Assembly (NCBI GenBank): GCA_017438975.1
Contig: JAFRUH010000023.1
Span: 248,001 to 312,000 of the forward strand
DNA from: Bacteroidales bacterium
GTDB lineage: Bacteria; Bacteroidota; Bacteroidia; Bacteroidales; UBA932
DNA length: 64,000 bases
Direction: 5' to 3'
Part shown: positions 35,592-44,268 of the stretch, in pieces
Position numbering within the stretch: position 1 is the stretch's first letter
Layout of the letters: each line of letters begins with the position of its first letter
Notes under the pieces: generated by a model
The model's database searches: none
Told to the model about the DNA's origin: nothing
Seen by the model: the letters and a program-made list of their open reading frames with translations, nothing else
Translations under genes and position numbers: made by a program

Positions 35592-36899
35592 CTAACGATA
35601 AATGTACCGGCAGTTGTCGTACCGGAGGTTGACGACATGCGCGAAACGGTTCCCTTTGGGCCTGACCACCCAGCCATGACGGGTTCCATCCGGGAATTCC
35701 TCCTCCGGAAGGATCTCGAAGGTGCAGTTGTTGAAACTGACTTCTTCGATCGGAGTCCCTTCCCTGCCCTTGAAACAAAGTTCATACAGGCAACTGACGT
35801 TCATATCCGAGAATGAAATGTTCCGGATCGCCTCACAGCGTACCTCCTCTGCTTCATCGATGATTCCGAATACAGGGAGGAACACATGATCCATCCTGAT
35901 ATTGGAGAAAGAAATATCTTCGATCAGCGAAGCCTCCCTTCCGTAATCGTTCCCATCCGATTCCTTTAATAAAGGGAAACTAGGGAGATAGAGACAGATT
36001 CCTGCCGAACAGTCGTACATCTGGATATTCGAGACGGAGCAATTCCGGATGACTCCGTCATTCGTCCAACCGATTCGGACGCCTGTATCCCAGCTTCTTA
36101 ACACACAGTTTGTAATAACGACGCGTTCGCAGGGCTTGTTTTCCCGCAGGGAACGGCTGTTCGCACGGATGATGACAGCGTCGTCCCCCGTCTCGATGAA
36201 ACAGTTGGAAACGGTAACGTCCCGTGAACAATTCAGATGGATTCCGTCGTTGTTGGGATACCGGACGTCCGCCAGGATCTTGCAACGGTCAAAATGGACC
36301 ACATCACAGTCGTGGATCCAGTAACTCCATCCGGCCGGCTGGTTCGTCATCGTCACATCCGTCACCGTGATATTCCGGCATCCGGCGAAAAAGACGGCAC
36401 GCGGAAGCGATTGCGGACGGGGGACCGTCCTTTCGAAATGCCATCCCTTCCAATTGTCTCCCGTCTTCTCCTTTACGAAACAGGTCCCGTTGCAGTCGAT
36501 GGTCCCGCGGCCCGTAATCGCAATGTTCTCCGCTTCATCCGCATAGATGATGGAAACGTTACGGAAACGCGGCATGCCCTCGGAGAGGTAATGACGAACG
36601 TCAGTCCGTTCCGGATAATCCGACAAATCGGCCGAAGCCAGCAGGGTCGCGTCCGCTTCGATATGCAGTTCCACGCCGCTTTTCAATTCAACGGGCGCCG
36701 TCAGGAAAACGCCTCCGGAAAGGGTTACCCTGCCGCCTCCTGAAGAGGAGACGTCATCGATGGCTTTCTGAAGGAGCGCCGTCACTTTCGTCTTTCCGTC
36801 CGCCTTCGCCCCGCGGGACTTGAGATCGATGTCTTTTGCCGAGGCTCCACAAACGGCGAGAACCAAAAGCAACAGGCTGACTGTCAATTTTCTATACAT
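35592..36899 (-). CDS. Glycoside hydrolase family 28 (polygalacturonase-like)
   Basis: A 435-residue secreted right-handed beta-helix enzyme with signal MYRKLTVSLLLLVLAVCGAS. GH28 motifs are YPNNDGIHLNCS (about 213-224) and ETGDDAVIIR (about 236-245), which carry the catalytic aspartates. The usual GHG motif is replaced by DTGVRIGW (about 272-279), so substrate specificity may differ from polygalacturonase. Codon use is more AT-tolerant than in the neighbours (for example TTTAATAAAGG and CTATACATA runs), which hints at transfer. It lies after manA on the same strand with repeat copy B in between. Confidence 0.88.
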   Translation of the reverse strand: MYRKLTVSLLLLVLAVCGASAKDIDLKSRGAKADGKTKVTALLQKAIDDVSSSGGGRVTLSGGVFLTAPVELKSGVELHIEADATLLASADLSDYPERTDVRHYLSEGMPRFRNVSIIYADEAENIAITGRGTIDCNGTCFVKEKTGDNWKGWHFERTVPRPQSLPRAVFFAGCRNITVTDVTMTNQPAGWSYWIHDCDVVHFDRCKILADVRYPNNDGIHLNCSRDVTVSNCFIETGDDAVIIRANSRSLRENKPCERVVITNCVLRSWDTGVRIGWTNDGVIRNCSVSNIQMYDCSAGICLYLPSFPLLKESDGNDYGREASLIEDISFSNIRMDHVFLPVFGIIDEAEEVRCEAIRNISFSDMNVSCLYELCFKGREGTPIEEVSFNNCTFEILPEEEFPDGTRHGWVVRPKGNRFAHVVNLRYDNCRYIYR

Positions 36900-36936
36900 A
36901 ATCAACGAGGTTATTGTGAACTGTGATGAGACTTCT

Positions 36937-37055
36937 TTTCCGGAGGTGCCCCTGTCCCTGGAAACCTATGCCACCCTCGGCACTATAAGAGGGAGGGGCC
37001 CTTCAGGGAGGGGTCGCGAAGCGACGGTTTCCAGGGCCAGGGGCACCTTCGGAAA
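36937..37055 (-). repeat. Structured 3'-flank repeat element, copy B
   Basis: Outer inverted repeat 36937-36966 / 37026-37055, 30 nt with 2 mismatches, unique to this locus. The 59-nt core (36967-37025) is identical to that of copy D. In the manA-sense (minus) orientation it contains hairpin GTCGC-TTC-GCGAC, hairpin CCC-TGAA-GGG, CCCTCCCTCTTA and hairpin TGCC-GAGGGT-GGCA. It begins 6 nt after the manA stop and ends 37 nt before the GH28 ATG. Confidence 0.87.
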
Positions 37056-37061
37056 CAGCCG

Positions 37062-38063
37062 CTATTCTTCAGAATCACGGGCATCCTCGCCCGTATAGGA
37101 ATCGGTTTCCACGCGGGGTTCAAGGATGGTTTCGAGGAGCAGGGTGTCCCGGTCGGAAGGGACGAGGAAAAAGTCATGTACCTCGGCGGGGACGAGAAGG
37201 ACCTCTCCCGCCTTGACGGGATACCGCTCGGAAGACCGCCCGTCCTCGGACGGGACCTCCGCCATCGCTGCACCGTGCAGGCAGGCATAAAGCTGGAAAC
37301 TCCTCTCCTCCTCCGAAAAGATATGGACCGGGTCTGAGAGGGTGAATTCCGTCACGGTGAAGGCCGGCGTCGCGGCAAGCCGCTCGGTCACCCTTCCCTC
37401 CTTCCGGGAGGCTCCGTGCCGGAGCGACCGGTCCCAAGGGCGGAAATCGATCAGGTCGAAAGCCTCTTCGAGATGGGTCTCGCGCTCCCCCCGGCCCCAG
37501 TCATGGACCCGGAAGAAAAGATCCGAGCACTCGGAAACCTCGACGAGAGAGAGGGAACCGGATGCCCCGTGCACGAGTCCCGGGGGAATCAGGTAACTCT
37601 CCCCCTTGACCGGACGGATGACGTTCAGGAGATCCTCCACGGTCCCGGCCAGGCATTTCTCGTAAAACTCCGTCGGAGAGACGTCGCGGCCGAAGCCCAT
37701 CCAGAGCCTGGCGTCCTCTCCCGCTTCCGTCACATACCAGAGGGCGGTCTTTCCAAAGGCATCGTAACGCTCCTCGGCGGTCCGGTCGTCCGGGTTGACA
37801 TGGAGCGACGTGCGCCCCCGGACCGTCAGGAACTTGACGAGAACCGGGAACTGCGTCCCGTACCACTCGAAGGCCGTTTCTCCGACGACCCGTTCCAGAT
37901 AGGTCTGCATGACCTCGGCGAGCGTATTGCCCCCCAGCCATCCGTTGTCGACCATCGAATCGATGTACCCGAGATCGGCGATGGCATGCCGGTCTCCTCC
38001 CCACGGCGTTTCCGAAGAAACGGGGATGAACTTGAAAGGATAGAGCTTCTTATCGTCAAACAT
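37062..38063 (-). CDS. manA: Mannose-6-phosphate isomerase, type I
   Basis: A 333-residue cupin-fold zinc enzyme interconverting mannose 6-phosphate and fructose 6-phosphate. FVPV..ETPWGG-like start (KFIPVSSETPWGG, about 10-22), zinc-ligand region TSLHVNPDD (about 93-101), IPPGLVHGASG (about 160-170) and FFRVHDWGR (about 188) are visible. The open frame extends 38 codons upstream, but those residues are unlike the family, and the ATG at 38063 overlaps the DUF1963 stop by 8 nt. Repeat copy B follows. Confidence 0.92.
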   Translation of the reverse strand: MFDDKKLYPFKFIPVSSETPWGGDRHAIADLGYIDSMVDNGWLGGNTLAEVMQTYLERVVGETAFEWYGTQFPVLVKFLTVRGRTSLHVNPDDRTAEERYDAFGKTALWYVTEAGEDARLWMGFGRDVSPTEFYEKCLAGTVEDLLNVIRPVKGESYLIPPGLVHGASGSLSLVEVSECSDLFFRVHDWGRGERETHLEEAFDLIDFRPWDRSLRHGASRKEGRVTERLAATPAFTVTEFTLSDPVHIFSEEERSFQLYACLHGAAMAEVPSEDGRSSERYPVKAGEVLLVPAEVHDFFLVPSDRDTLLLETILEPRVETDSYTGEDARDSEE

Positions 38064-38658
38064 GGTCAAGGCTGCAATGGATCCGCTTCCAGTTTCCGTG
38101 GCGGAAATCCGATTCCGTATAATAAAGATGCAGGACGCGTCCTTCCCCGAAATCGAGTCCGCCCGTCCCGCCGACAACCGTCAGGAAGGGAACGCGGTCC
38201 CCGGAAGGAGCTCCGAACAACTCTGTCCCGGTACCATCCCCTGCGGAGAAGACCACTTTCAAGGCCTCCTCCGTCAGGGACCGGTCCTCGTCGTCTACGA
38301 GCATACAGCTCCGGAACGTCTCGAAATTCACCTCTTTGGCGTACCGGACGACGGCATGGGCCCTCGGCCATTCCCCTTCCCCGGTCGGGATCGGAGAGTC
38401 ATAACCGGCATAGGCGTCTACGGCCGCGAAGACATAGAACATGCCCTCCCGGGGCAGTCTTCCTTCCGGATCGAAAGGCGCGAGATCCCCGCAGTCGATC
38501 TGGCACAGGAAGGTCAGCGGATAGTCATAGGTCTCCCCGTCCTCGGTCACCTCGACGGTAGGATAGTCGAGGGCGGCGGGCATATCGGGATCACCCCACC
38601 ACTTGCTGCTGCAGAAGAGGTTGGTTTCCGTCTTTTCGAGTTGAAGGCGGACGGCCAT
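38056..38658 (-). CDS. DUF1963 family protein
   Basis: A 200-residue cytoplasmic protein of the DUF1963 (YwqG) family, whose function is unknown. Family features visible are SSKWWGDPDMP (about 17-27), LTFLCQIDCGDLAPFDPEGRLPREGMFYVF (conserved Q-I-dc with L-P-x-x-G-x-x-x-F, in the middle third) and a C-terminal LLG-like GGTGGLDFGEGRVLHLYY stretch. It sits between fumarase (2-nt gap) and manA (8-nt overlap) in one operon, which gives no functional hint. Confidence 0.85.
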   Translation of the reverse strand: MAVRLQLEKTETNLFCSSKWWGDPDMPAALDYPTVEVTEDGETYDYPLTFLCQIDCGDLAPFDPEGRLPREGMFYVFAAVDAYAGYDSPIPTGEGEWPRAHAVVRYAKEVNFETFRSCMLVDDEDRSLTEEALKVVFSAGDGTGTELFGAPSGDRVPFLTVVGGTGGLDFGEGRVLHLYYTESDFRHGNWKRIHCSLDHV

Positions 38659-38660
38659 CC

Positions 38661-40301
38661 CTACAGGCCGATGGTCTTGAAGAAGTCGTTCCCCTTGTCA
38701 TCCACGAGGATGAACGCCGGGAAGTCCTCGACTACGATCTTCCAGATCGCTTCCATGCCGAGTTCGGGATACTCGACGCACTCGATGCTGCGGATACTGC
38801 TTTGGGACAGCACGGCGGCGACACCGCCGATCGTTCCCAGATAGAAGCCTCCGTGCTTCTGGCAGGCGTCGGTAACCGCCTTGGTACGGTTTCCCTTGGC
38901 AATCATCACCAGCGAAGCGCCGACTCCCTGGAATTCATCCACATAGGGGTCCATACGGTTGGCCGTGGTGGGGCCCATGCTGCCGCAGGGATAGCCTTCC
39001 GGAGTCTTGGCGGGGCCAGCGTAGAGGATCGGATGGTCCTTGAAGTAAGACGGCATCCCTTCTCCCGCATCCAGACGCGCTTTCAGCTTCGCATGGGCGA
39101 TGTCGCGGGCCACGATGATCGTACCCTTCAGGTTCACGCGGGTACCTACGGTGTATTTGGTGAGTTCAGCCCGTACCGCGTCAATGCCCTTGTCCAGGTC
39201 GATTTCAATCCCCTTCGGGCCCTCGCCGGGACGGCGGAACTCTTCCGGGATGAGCTCGGAAGGATTGCTGTCCATCTTCTCGATCCAGACGCCATCTGCG
39301 TTGATCTTGCTCTTGATGTTGCGGTCGGCGCTGCAGCTCACGCCCATCCCGATCGGACAGCTGGCTCCGTGGCGGGGCAGGCGCACCACCCGGATGTCAT
39401 GCGCGAGGTACTTGCCTCCGAACTGAGCGCCCAGACCGATCTTCTGCGCTTCCTTGAGGAGTTTCTCTTCCAGATCCGTGTCACGGAATGCCCGGCCGGT
39501 TTCATCTCCGGTCGTGGGCAGGCTGTCATAATACTTGATGCTGGCAAGCTTGACCGTCAGAAGGTTCTTCTCGGCCGAGGTGCCGCCGATGACAAAGGCG
39601 ATATGATAGGGAGGGCATGCCGCGGTGCCCAGGCTCTTCATCTTCTCCACGAGGAACGGGAGGAGGGTGCCCTCATTCTGGATCGTGGCCTTGGTCATGG
39701 GGTAGAAATAAGTCTTGTTGGCGCTGCCGCCTCCCTTGGCCACCATGACAAAGCGGTATTCGCTGCCCCGGGCGGCCTCGATGTCGATCTGGGCGGGGAG
39801 GTTGCACTTGGTATTGACCTCACTGTACATATCCAGCGGGGCATTCTGGCTGTAGCGGAGATTCTCCCGGGTATAGGTGTTGAAGACGCCGAGGCTCAAG
39901 GCCTCTTCGTCTTCAAAATCCGTCCAGACATGCTGTCCTTTCTCGCCATGGATAATGGCGGTGCCTGTATCCTGGCAGAACGGGAGCACTCCCTTCGCCG
40001 CGGTCTCGGCATTGCGCAGGAACTGGAGGGCGACGTACTTGTCGTTGTCACTGGCCTCGGGATCCTCCAGGATAGCGGCCACTTGCTCGTTGTGGGCGCG
40101 GCGGAGCATGAACTGGCAGTCATGGAAAGACTGCTCGGCTACCAGCGTGAGGGCCTCCGGAGAGACTTCCAGGATGGTCTTGCCGCCGCATGGTCCATCC
40201 AGTTTGACGGTTTTTACGAGTTTTTCAGAACCGGGAATCTTGTAGTATTCAGTGGTGTCCGGACCCAACTGAAACATCGGTGCATACTTGAATTCAGCCA
40301 T
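38661..40301 (-). CDS. Class I fumarate hydratase, iron-sulfur
   Basis: A 546-residue [4Fe-4S] hydro-lyase that interconverts fumarate and malate; Bacteroidales use it in succinate formation. The alpha part (about 50-330) has cluster cysteines in [10 protein letters not shown] (about 107), [16 protein letters not shown] (about 226) and [13 protein letters not shown] (about 317). The beta part (about 370-546) contains [20 protein letters not shown]. It is a single-chain enzyme of normal length, oxygen-sensitive by family. It heads the fum-DUF1963-manA operon. Confidence 0.94.
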   Translation of the reverse strand: MAEFKYAPMFQLGPDTTEYYKIPGSEKLVKTVKLDGPCGGKTILEVSPEALTLVAEQSFHDCQFMLRRAHNEQVAAILEDPEASDNDKYVALQFLRNAETAAKGVLPFCQDTGTAIIHGEKGQHVWTDFEDEEALSLGVFNTYTRENLRYSQNAPLDMYSEVNTKCNLPAQIDIEAARGSEYRFVMVAKGGGSANKTYFYPMTKATIQNEGTLLPFLVEKMKSLGTAACPPYHIAFVIGGTSAEKNLLTVKLASIKYYDSLPTTGDETGRAFRDTDLEEKLLKEAQKIGLGAQFGGKYLAHDIRVVRLPRHGASCPIGMGVSCSADRNIKSKINADGVWIEKMDSNPSELIPEEFRRPGEGPKGIEIDLDKGIDAVRAELTKYTVGTRVNLKGTIIVARDIAHAKLKARLDAGEGMPSYFKDHPILYAGPAKTPEGYPCGSMGPTTANRMDPYVDEFQGVGASLVMIAKGNRTKAVTDACQKHGGFYLGTIGGVAAVLSQSSIRSIECVEYPELGMEAIWKIVVEDFPAFILVDDKGNDFFKTIGL

Positions 40302-40321
40302 TTCTTAAAAGATTGTTTTCA

Positions 40322-40352
40322 CAAATATAGTTCTTTAATCAGTCTTTTGCAA
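40322..40352 (-). promoter_or_regulatory. Fumarase operon promoter inside the toxin gene 3' end
   Basis: Minus-strand TTG (40352-40350), 20-bp spacer and TATATTTG (40329-40322). The -33 lies within the last codons of the PIN toxin gene, and the leader is about 15 nt. Confidence 0.75.
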
Positions 40353-40790
40353 TGCATGCCATCCTTTCAGGAAGGATTCGGGAGTCTGGATTTCCGGAAT
40401 GACGAAAGTCTCGTGGAGACCTTTCCGGATGCGGAAATCGCGCGTATTGTGGGTAAGAAGGACCGGGCAGCCCTCCGCTTTTGCGCAAACGATTTGCAAA
40501 AGATCCTCCATGTCAGGACCGTCCAGCAGCAAGGCCTGCTGCAACTGTGAATCATCCATGGGGAGGACATGGACAACCGACGAGATCTGCTTCAACGTGG
40601 GTGCGATCAAAGCGTGGGGGACGGTTTTTCTGAGGACATACGCGATATTGGCGACGGACAAGACGGACAGGCAGACTTCAATGTCGCCGTCTTCCTGCAT
40701 CTGAAGGATCCGGGCGGCATCTTCATAACCGGGCCTCTCGAGAATCAGGTCCAACATGATATTGGTGTCGAAAAATACGCGCGGTCTCAT
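40335..40790 (-). CDS. PIN-domain toxin, VapC-like
   Basis: A 151-residue PIN-fold ribonuclease. Acidic residues visible are the N-terminal FFDTNIMLDLIL aspartates (D8, D14), a glutamate-rich middle, DMEDLLQIVCA (about 92-102) and LLTHNTRDF (about 110-118), a typical Mg-binding arrangement. It overlaps the small upstream gene by 4 nt, the layout of an antitoxin-toxin pair. VapC toxins typically cleave tRNA; the target here is unknown. Confidence 0.85.
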   Translation of the reverse strand: MRPRVFFDTNIMLDLILERPGYEDAARILQMQEDGDIEVCLSVLSVANIAYVLRKTVPHALIAPTLKQISSVVHVLPMDDSQLQQALLLDGPDMEDLLQIVCAKAEGCPVLLTHNTRDFRIRKGLHETFVIPEIQTPESFLKGWHALQKTD

Positions 40791-41044
40791 TTGGACAAGA
40801 TATAGGTCAACCGGTCGTCATCAACTACTTCCGAAGGTTGCACCGGCTTGGCGACACCTATCAGGGACAGGATCTTAGGATCTGAAACGCCCTCCGGAGC
40901 ATGCGCTCCTCCCTCTCGGGAATCCGCTTCCAGCAGGTCTTCGATATACCTTTTCAGGGAAACGCCACGCTTCTGCGCCTTCCCGCTCAAAACCCTGAAA
41001 ACAGGGGCCTTGATATCAATCAGTTTCCTCGTCGCCGTTTCCAT
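40787..41044 (-). CDS. Putative antitoxin of the PIN pair
   Basis: An 85-residue protein. Its N-terminal half (RKLIDIKAPVFRVLSGKAQK, then GVSLKRYIEDLLEA) fits a ribbon-helix-helix DNA-binding antitoxin; the acidic C-terminal half (EVVDDDRLTYIL) would bind the toxin. It has a complete promoter and an 11-bp palindrome over the -7 element and start codon, consistent with autorepression. Family membership is inferred mainly from size, position and operator. Confidence 0.7.
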   Translation of the reverse strand: METATRKLIDIKAPVFRVLSGKAQKRGVSLKRYIEDLLEADSREGGAHAPEGVSDPKILSLIGVAKPVQPSEVVDDDRLTYILSK

Positions 41045-41089
41045 ATATATCTTTTTCGCAAAGATATATACAATTATTCAAACACACAA
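41044..41089 (-). promoter_or_regulatory. Promoter and palindromic operator of the toxin-antitoxin pair
   Basis: Minus-strand TTG (41089-41087), 20-bp spacer and TATCTTTG (41066-41059). A perfect dyad TATATATCTTT/AAAGATATATA (41044-41054 and 41060-41070, 5-nt centre TTCGC) covers the -7 element and the first codon. Confidence 0.7.
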
Positions 41090-41107
41090 GGGATGACCTT
41101 GAAACAG

Positions 41108-41475
41108 TCAATGCACTTTCAACCGTTCTTCGAAGAACATGCGGCAGCGGGCGGGATCGTCCGTATTGATGATATCCGCTCCCATGACATAGAATGTGAG
41201 ATAGATGTTCCCGGTGTCCGGCGCACCCCAGAAACGGATCGGTTTTCCGACCCGGTGGCCACGGCTCCGGGCATGGACTCAGCCGTCTTCAGGTCGATGA
41301 CCAGGTCCAGCCGGTCGTCGCTCCCTTTCCACATCCTTCCCCCGTTCTCCCGGAATATCCGTACGATCGGTTCGATATACATCGTCTTCAGGCTGCGGTC
41401 CGCCCGCACGTCCTTCCGGTCATGGGCCACGAGAATCTCTCCGTCCTGGAGGTAGACGTCGGCCTCGATCGAAAC
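41108..41475 (-). pseudogene. Remnant of a glycerophosphodiester phosphodiesterase-like gene
   Basis: Two pieces of one family are visible in different frames. One is an N-terminal-region fragment (SIEADVYLQDGEILVAHDRK to LDLVIDLKTAE, about 41250-41475). The other is the C-terminal end (GKPIRFWGAPDTGNIYLTFY to INTDDPARCRMFFEERLK, 41108-41265) closing with a TGA at 41108. The true N-terminus is missing, and about 100 residues are lost between the fragments with a frame change. The pieces resemble GDPD/PI-PLC-type secreted phosphodiesterases of Bacteroidota. It lies between prfB and the toxin-antitoxin promoter. Confidence 0.72.
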
Positions 41476-41488
41476 GCCTTACGCATGG

Positions 41489-42629
41489 CTACAGTTCATC
41501 ATCATCCGTCACCGCGGCACCCTTGCCCATCAGGAAGGTCTTCATGAACTCGTTCAGGTCTCCGTCGAGGACGCCCTGGGTATCGGCCGTGGAGTAGCCG
41601 GTACGAAGATCCTTGACCAGCTTGTAGGGGTGCAGGACGTAGTTACGGATCTGGGAGCCCCATTCGATCCGCTTTTTCTGGCCCTCGAGCTCGGCCTGCT
41701 TTTCCTGGCGCTTCTTGAGTTCGATATCATAGAGCCGGGACTTGAGGATACGGAGAGCGTTCTCCCGGTTGTCGAACTGGGAACGGGTCTCGGTATTTTC
41801 TACCATAATTCCGGAAGGGATGTGCCGGACGCGGACGCCGGTCTCGACCTTGTTGACATTCTGGCCGCCGTGGCCGCCCGAACGGAAGGTATCCCATTCC
41901 AGGTCGGAAGGATTGATCTCGATATGGATTGTGTCGTCGACGAGGGGATAGACGAAGACCGATGAAAAGGTCGTCTGGCGCTTTCCCTGGGCGTTGAACG
42001 GGGATATCCGGACGAGACGGTGGACGCCGTTCTCCGCTTTGAGGTAACCGTAGGCATAATCGCCCTCGACCTCAATCGTCGCGGACTTGATGCCGGCCTC
42101 CTCGCCTTCGAGAAGGGCCGTGACGGTCATCTTGTATCCGTTTCGCTCTCCCCAGCGGAGGTACATGCGCATCAGCATGGCAGACCAGTCGTTTGCCTCG
42201 GTGCCTCCGGCGCCGGAATTGATGGTCAGGACGGCACCGAGGTTGTCTCCCTCGCCGCCCAGCATGTTCTTCAGTTCCAGGGCTTCGACCGCATCGACCG
42301 CAGTCGCCCAGGCGCTGTCCAGTTCCCGGGTCTCGTCAGTCTCGATCGCCTCGTCTTCCCCGCCGGAAACGCTTTCCCGCGCAAATTCATAAAGGACGTC
42401 GAGATCGTCGACAAGGGTCGAAGCTTTGTCGAAATCCGTCACCCAGGACCGGAGTCCCGCCAGTTTTTTCAAGAAGATTTCCGCGGCCTTCGGATCGCCC
42501 CAGAAGTCGGCCGCCTGTGTCTGGAGCTCCTGCTCAGCTACTTTTTCCCGCTTCCCGGGGATGTCAAAGACACCTCCCCAGCGTTTCCATACGCTGATGC
42601 AGAGCCTTGATCTGATCGAAAGTAATCAT
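41489..42629 (-). CDS. prfB: Peptide chain release factor 2, with programmed +1 frameshift
   Basis: RF2 recognises UGA and UAA. The 379-residue product is read as 42629-42567 (21 codons, MITFDQIKALHQR start) and then, after skipping one base, 42565-41489. The slip site is CTT TGA C (42569-42563), preceded by the SD-like GGGGAGGTG, as in the classic RF2 autoregulatory frameshift: low RF2 makes ribosomes stall on the UGA and shift. The later part has the SPF anticodon tripeptide (RISPFNAQGKRQTTF) and the catalytic GGQ (RSGGHGGQNVNKVETG). TTTG-N19-TATCTTTG lies upstream. Confidence 0.96.
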
Positions 42630-42655
42630 TCGCTCTCCATATTAATGTTCATGGA

Positions 42656-42686
42656 CAAAGATACGCAAAAAACCGGTCCCCGCAAA
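42656..42686 (-). promoter_or_regulatory. prfB promoter
   Basis: Minus-strand TTTG (42686-42683), 19-bp spacer and TATCTTTG (42663-42656), with a leader of about 21 nt. It lies in the 60-bp gap after the L,D-transpeptidase gene. Confidence 0.7.
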
Positions 42687-42689
42687 GGC

Positions 42690-43217
42690 TCAGAGGAGGT
42701 CCGCATCGACTTTCAGGTCCTCGGGACCGGGGATGACCCGGACCTTCGTTCCCTTGCCGACATAGGGCAGGACCTTCAGGAGGTCGGCGTTGTGGAGCCG
42801 GATGCAGCCCTTGCTGTCCCGGGATCCGATCCGGTCGTCCCGCTCCGGGCAGGTTCCATGGATCCCGATCGCCTTGAATCCGGGAGTCTCGAGATGGATG
42901 AAATAAGGCCCGTATGCTTCGACCTTGCCCTTGCCGTCATGATAATCATAGAGGACGCCTTTGGTATTCTGCACCCAGGTCACAGTAAAGGTTCCTTCGG
43001 GGGTTTTGCAGTCCCCCGCCTTGCGTTTACGGCCGGCCTTCTCCCCCGTCGCGACGGGAAAGGTCATCAGGGTGTCGCCCTTGTCGGAAAGGACGGAGAG
43101 TGTGAAGGCGCCCTTGTCCACGAGGAGGCTGCAGCCGGGCTTTTTCTGCGCCGGCGCCTCGAAGGCGATCCCGGCAGAAAGGACAGCGGCCAAAAGGGTC
43201 AGAAGTAGCTTTTTCAT
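42690..43217 (-). CDS. L,D-transpeptidase (YkuD) family protein
   Basis: A 175-residue exported protein with signal peptide KKLLLTLLAAVLSAGIAF and a YkuD domain (about 30-165). The catalytic signature IGIHGTCPE then SKGCIRLHNADL (about 119-145) carries the active His and Cys. It would cross-link or modify peptidoglycan in the periplasm. Its ATG overlaps the CYTH gene stop by 4 nt. Confidence 0.93.
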   Translation of the reverse strand: MKKLLLTLLAAVLSAGIAFEAPAQKKPGCSLLVDKGAFTLSVLSDKGDTLMTFPVATGEKAGRKRKAGDCKTPEGTFTVTWVQNTKGVLYDYHDGKGKVEAYGPYFIHLETPGFKAIGIHGTCPERDDRIGSRDSKGCIRLHNADLLKVLPYVGKGTKVRVIPGPEDLKVDADLL

Positions 43218-43687
43218 GAATCCCAGGTTTTAAAGGGGTGTTTTGACAGATAGGAATTGTAGTACTGCCGGTTTCCGGTGACTTCCTCTCCGAGCCAGGC
43301 GGGCCTTTCGAACGCCTCGTCTTCGGAACCGAGCTCGATTTCGGCCATCACGAGTCCCTCGTTCTCTCCCCGGAACTCGTCGATCTCGAAAAACCGTTTC
43401 CCGGCCGGAACGATGTAACGGATCTTGTCGATGATGCCGCCGTGGCAGAGTTTCAGCAACGCTTCCGCATCCTCGAGGGAGATCTCTTTCTCCCATTCCG
43501 CCCGGCTCATCCCGTTGAAACACGGCCCCTTGATCGTCAGGATGCCGGTCCCGTCCAGGATCCGTACCCGGACGGTATTCCCGCCGTCATGGGCGATGTA
43601 CCCCTGCGCAATCCTATGCGAGGAGACCGCCTCCGCCTTGAAGGAATCATTGACTGTCAGGAATTTCCGTTCCGTTTCTATATGCAT
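43214..43687 (-). CDS. CYTH-domain phosphohydrolase
   Basis: A 157-residue protein of the CYTH superfamily (triphosphate tunnel enzymes). The start motif HIETERKFL has the EXEXK signature (E4-x-E6-x-K8), and charged tunnel strands such as TVRVRILDGTGILTIKG, EWEKEIS, FFEIDEFRGENEGLVMAEIEL follow. Bacterial members hydrolyse inorganic triphosphate or similar substrates. A start 9 bases upstream (43696) is also possible. It lies between nadD and the L,D-transpeptidase in one operon. Confidence 0.9.
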   Translation of the reverse strand: MHIETERKFLTVNDSFKAEAVSSHRIAQGYIAHDGGNTVRVRILDGTGILTIKGPCFNGMSRAEWEKEISLEDAEALLKLCHGGIIDKIRYIVPAGKRFFEIDEFRGENEGLVMAEIELGSEDEAFERPAWLGEEVTGNRQYYNSYLSKHPFKTWDS

Positions 43688-43697
43688 TTCTCCCATC

Positions 43698-44255
43698 TTA
43701 CATCAGGTATTTGTCCATATTCTTCCCCGCGGCGGTCCCTTCCCGGATTTCGGTGGAGGAGATCGTGACGGGCGGCGCCTTGAGGAGGGTGATCCGGTAC
43801 CGGGGATCTTCTTTCAAAAGACGGGCCTTGAGATGGCCCCGGTGGAATCCTTTCCGGGGGAAAACGACGACCCCGTATTCCAGCAGGATCCGTCGGTAGT
43901 CCTTCCAGCGCGGGAAACTGTCCAGATTGTCCGCCCCGATCGCGAGGGTGAAAGTATTCTCCGGTTCCCGCTCCCGAAGCGCATCAAGGGTCCGGATCGT
44001 ATAGTGGGGCGGTTCCATCCCGAGTTCGATGTCGTCGACCCGGGCCTGGATTTCGGGGTGGCGCCGGACCGCGGCGACGGCGGCCTCGTAGCGTTCCCGG
44101 CCCGTCAGGACGCCGGAAGCCTCCTTGAAGGGGCTCTGCGGGGTCACGATCAGGTAGACCCGGTCGAAGCCGGCCTCGCGGGTGAGGTGCTCCATGATGG
44201 CCTGGTGGCCGATATGCAGGGGATTGAAGCTCCCCGAATAGACCGCAATGTTCAT
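43698..44255 (-). CDS. nadD: Nicotinate-nucleotide adenylyltransferase
   Basis: A 185-residue nucleotidyltransferase that makes nicotinate adenine dinucleotide in NAD synthesis. SGSFNPLHIGHQAI (about 8-21) is the HxGH nucleotide-binding motif; SPFKEASGVLTGRERYEAA and ISSTEIREG (about 165-173) complete the active site. It follows gmk on the same strand with repeat copy D filling the gap; the element ends 13 nt before the nadD ATG, so its stem may affect nadD expression. Confidence 0.95.
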   Translation of the reverse strand: MNIAVYSGSFNPLHIGHQAIMEHLTREAGFDRVYLIVTPQSPFKEASGVLTGRERYEAAVAAVRRHPEIQARVDDIELGMEPPHYTIRTLDALREREPENTFTLAIGADNLDSFPRWKDYRRILLEYGVVVFPRKGFHRGHLKARLLKEDPRYRITLLKAPPVTISSTEIREGTAAGKNMDKYLM

Positions 44256-44268
44256 ATCAAAGGATTCT

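Noticed and set aside
41119..41430. A 103-codon gene on the minus strand
   Set aside because: It reads through a frame change between two GDPD fragments; treated as part of a pseudogene.
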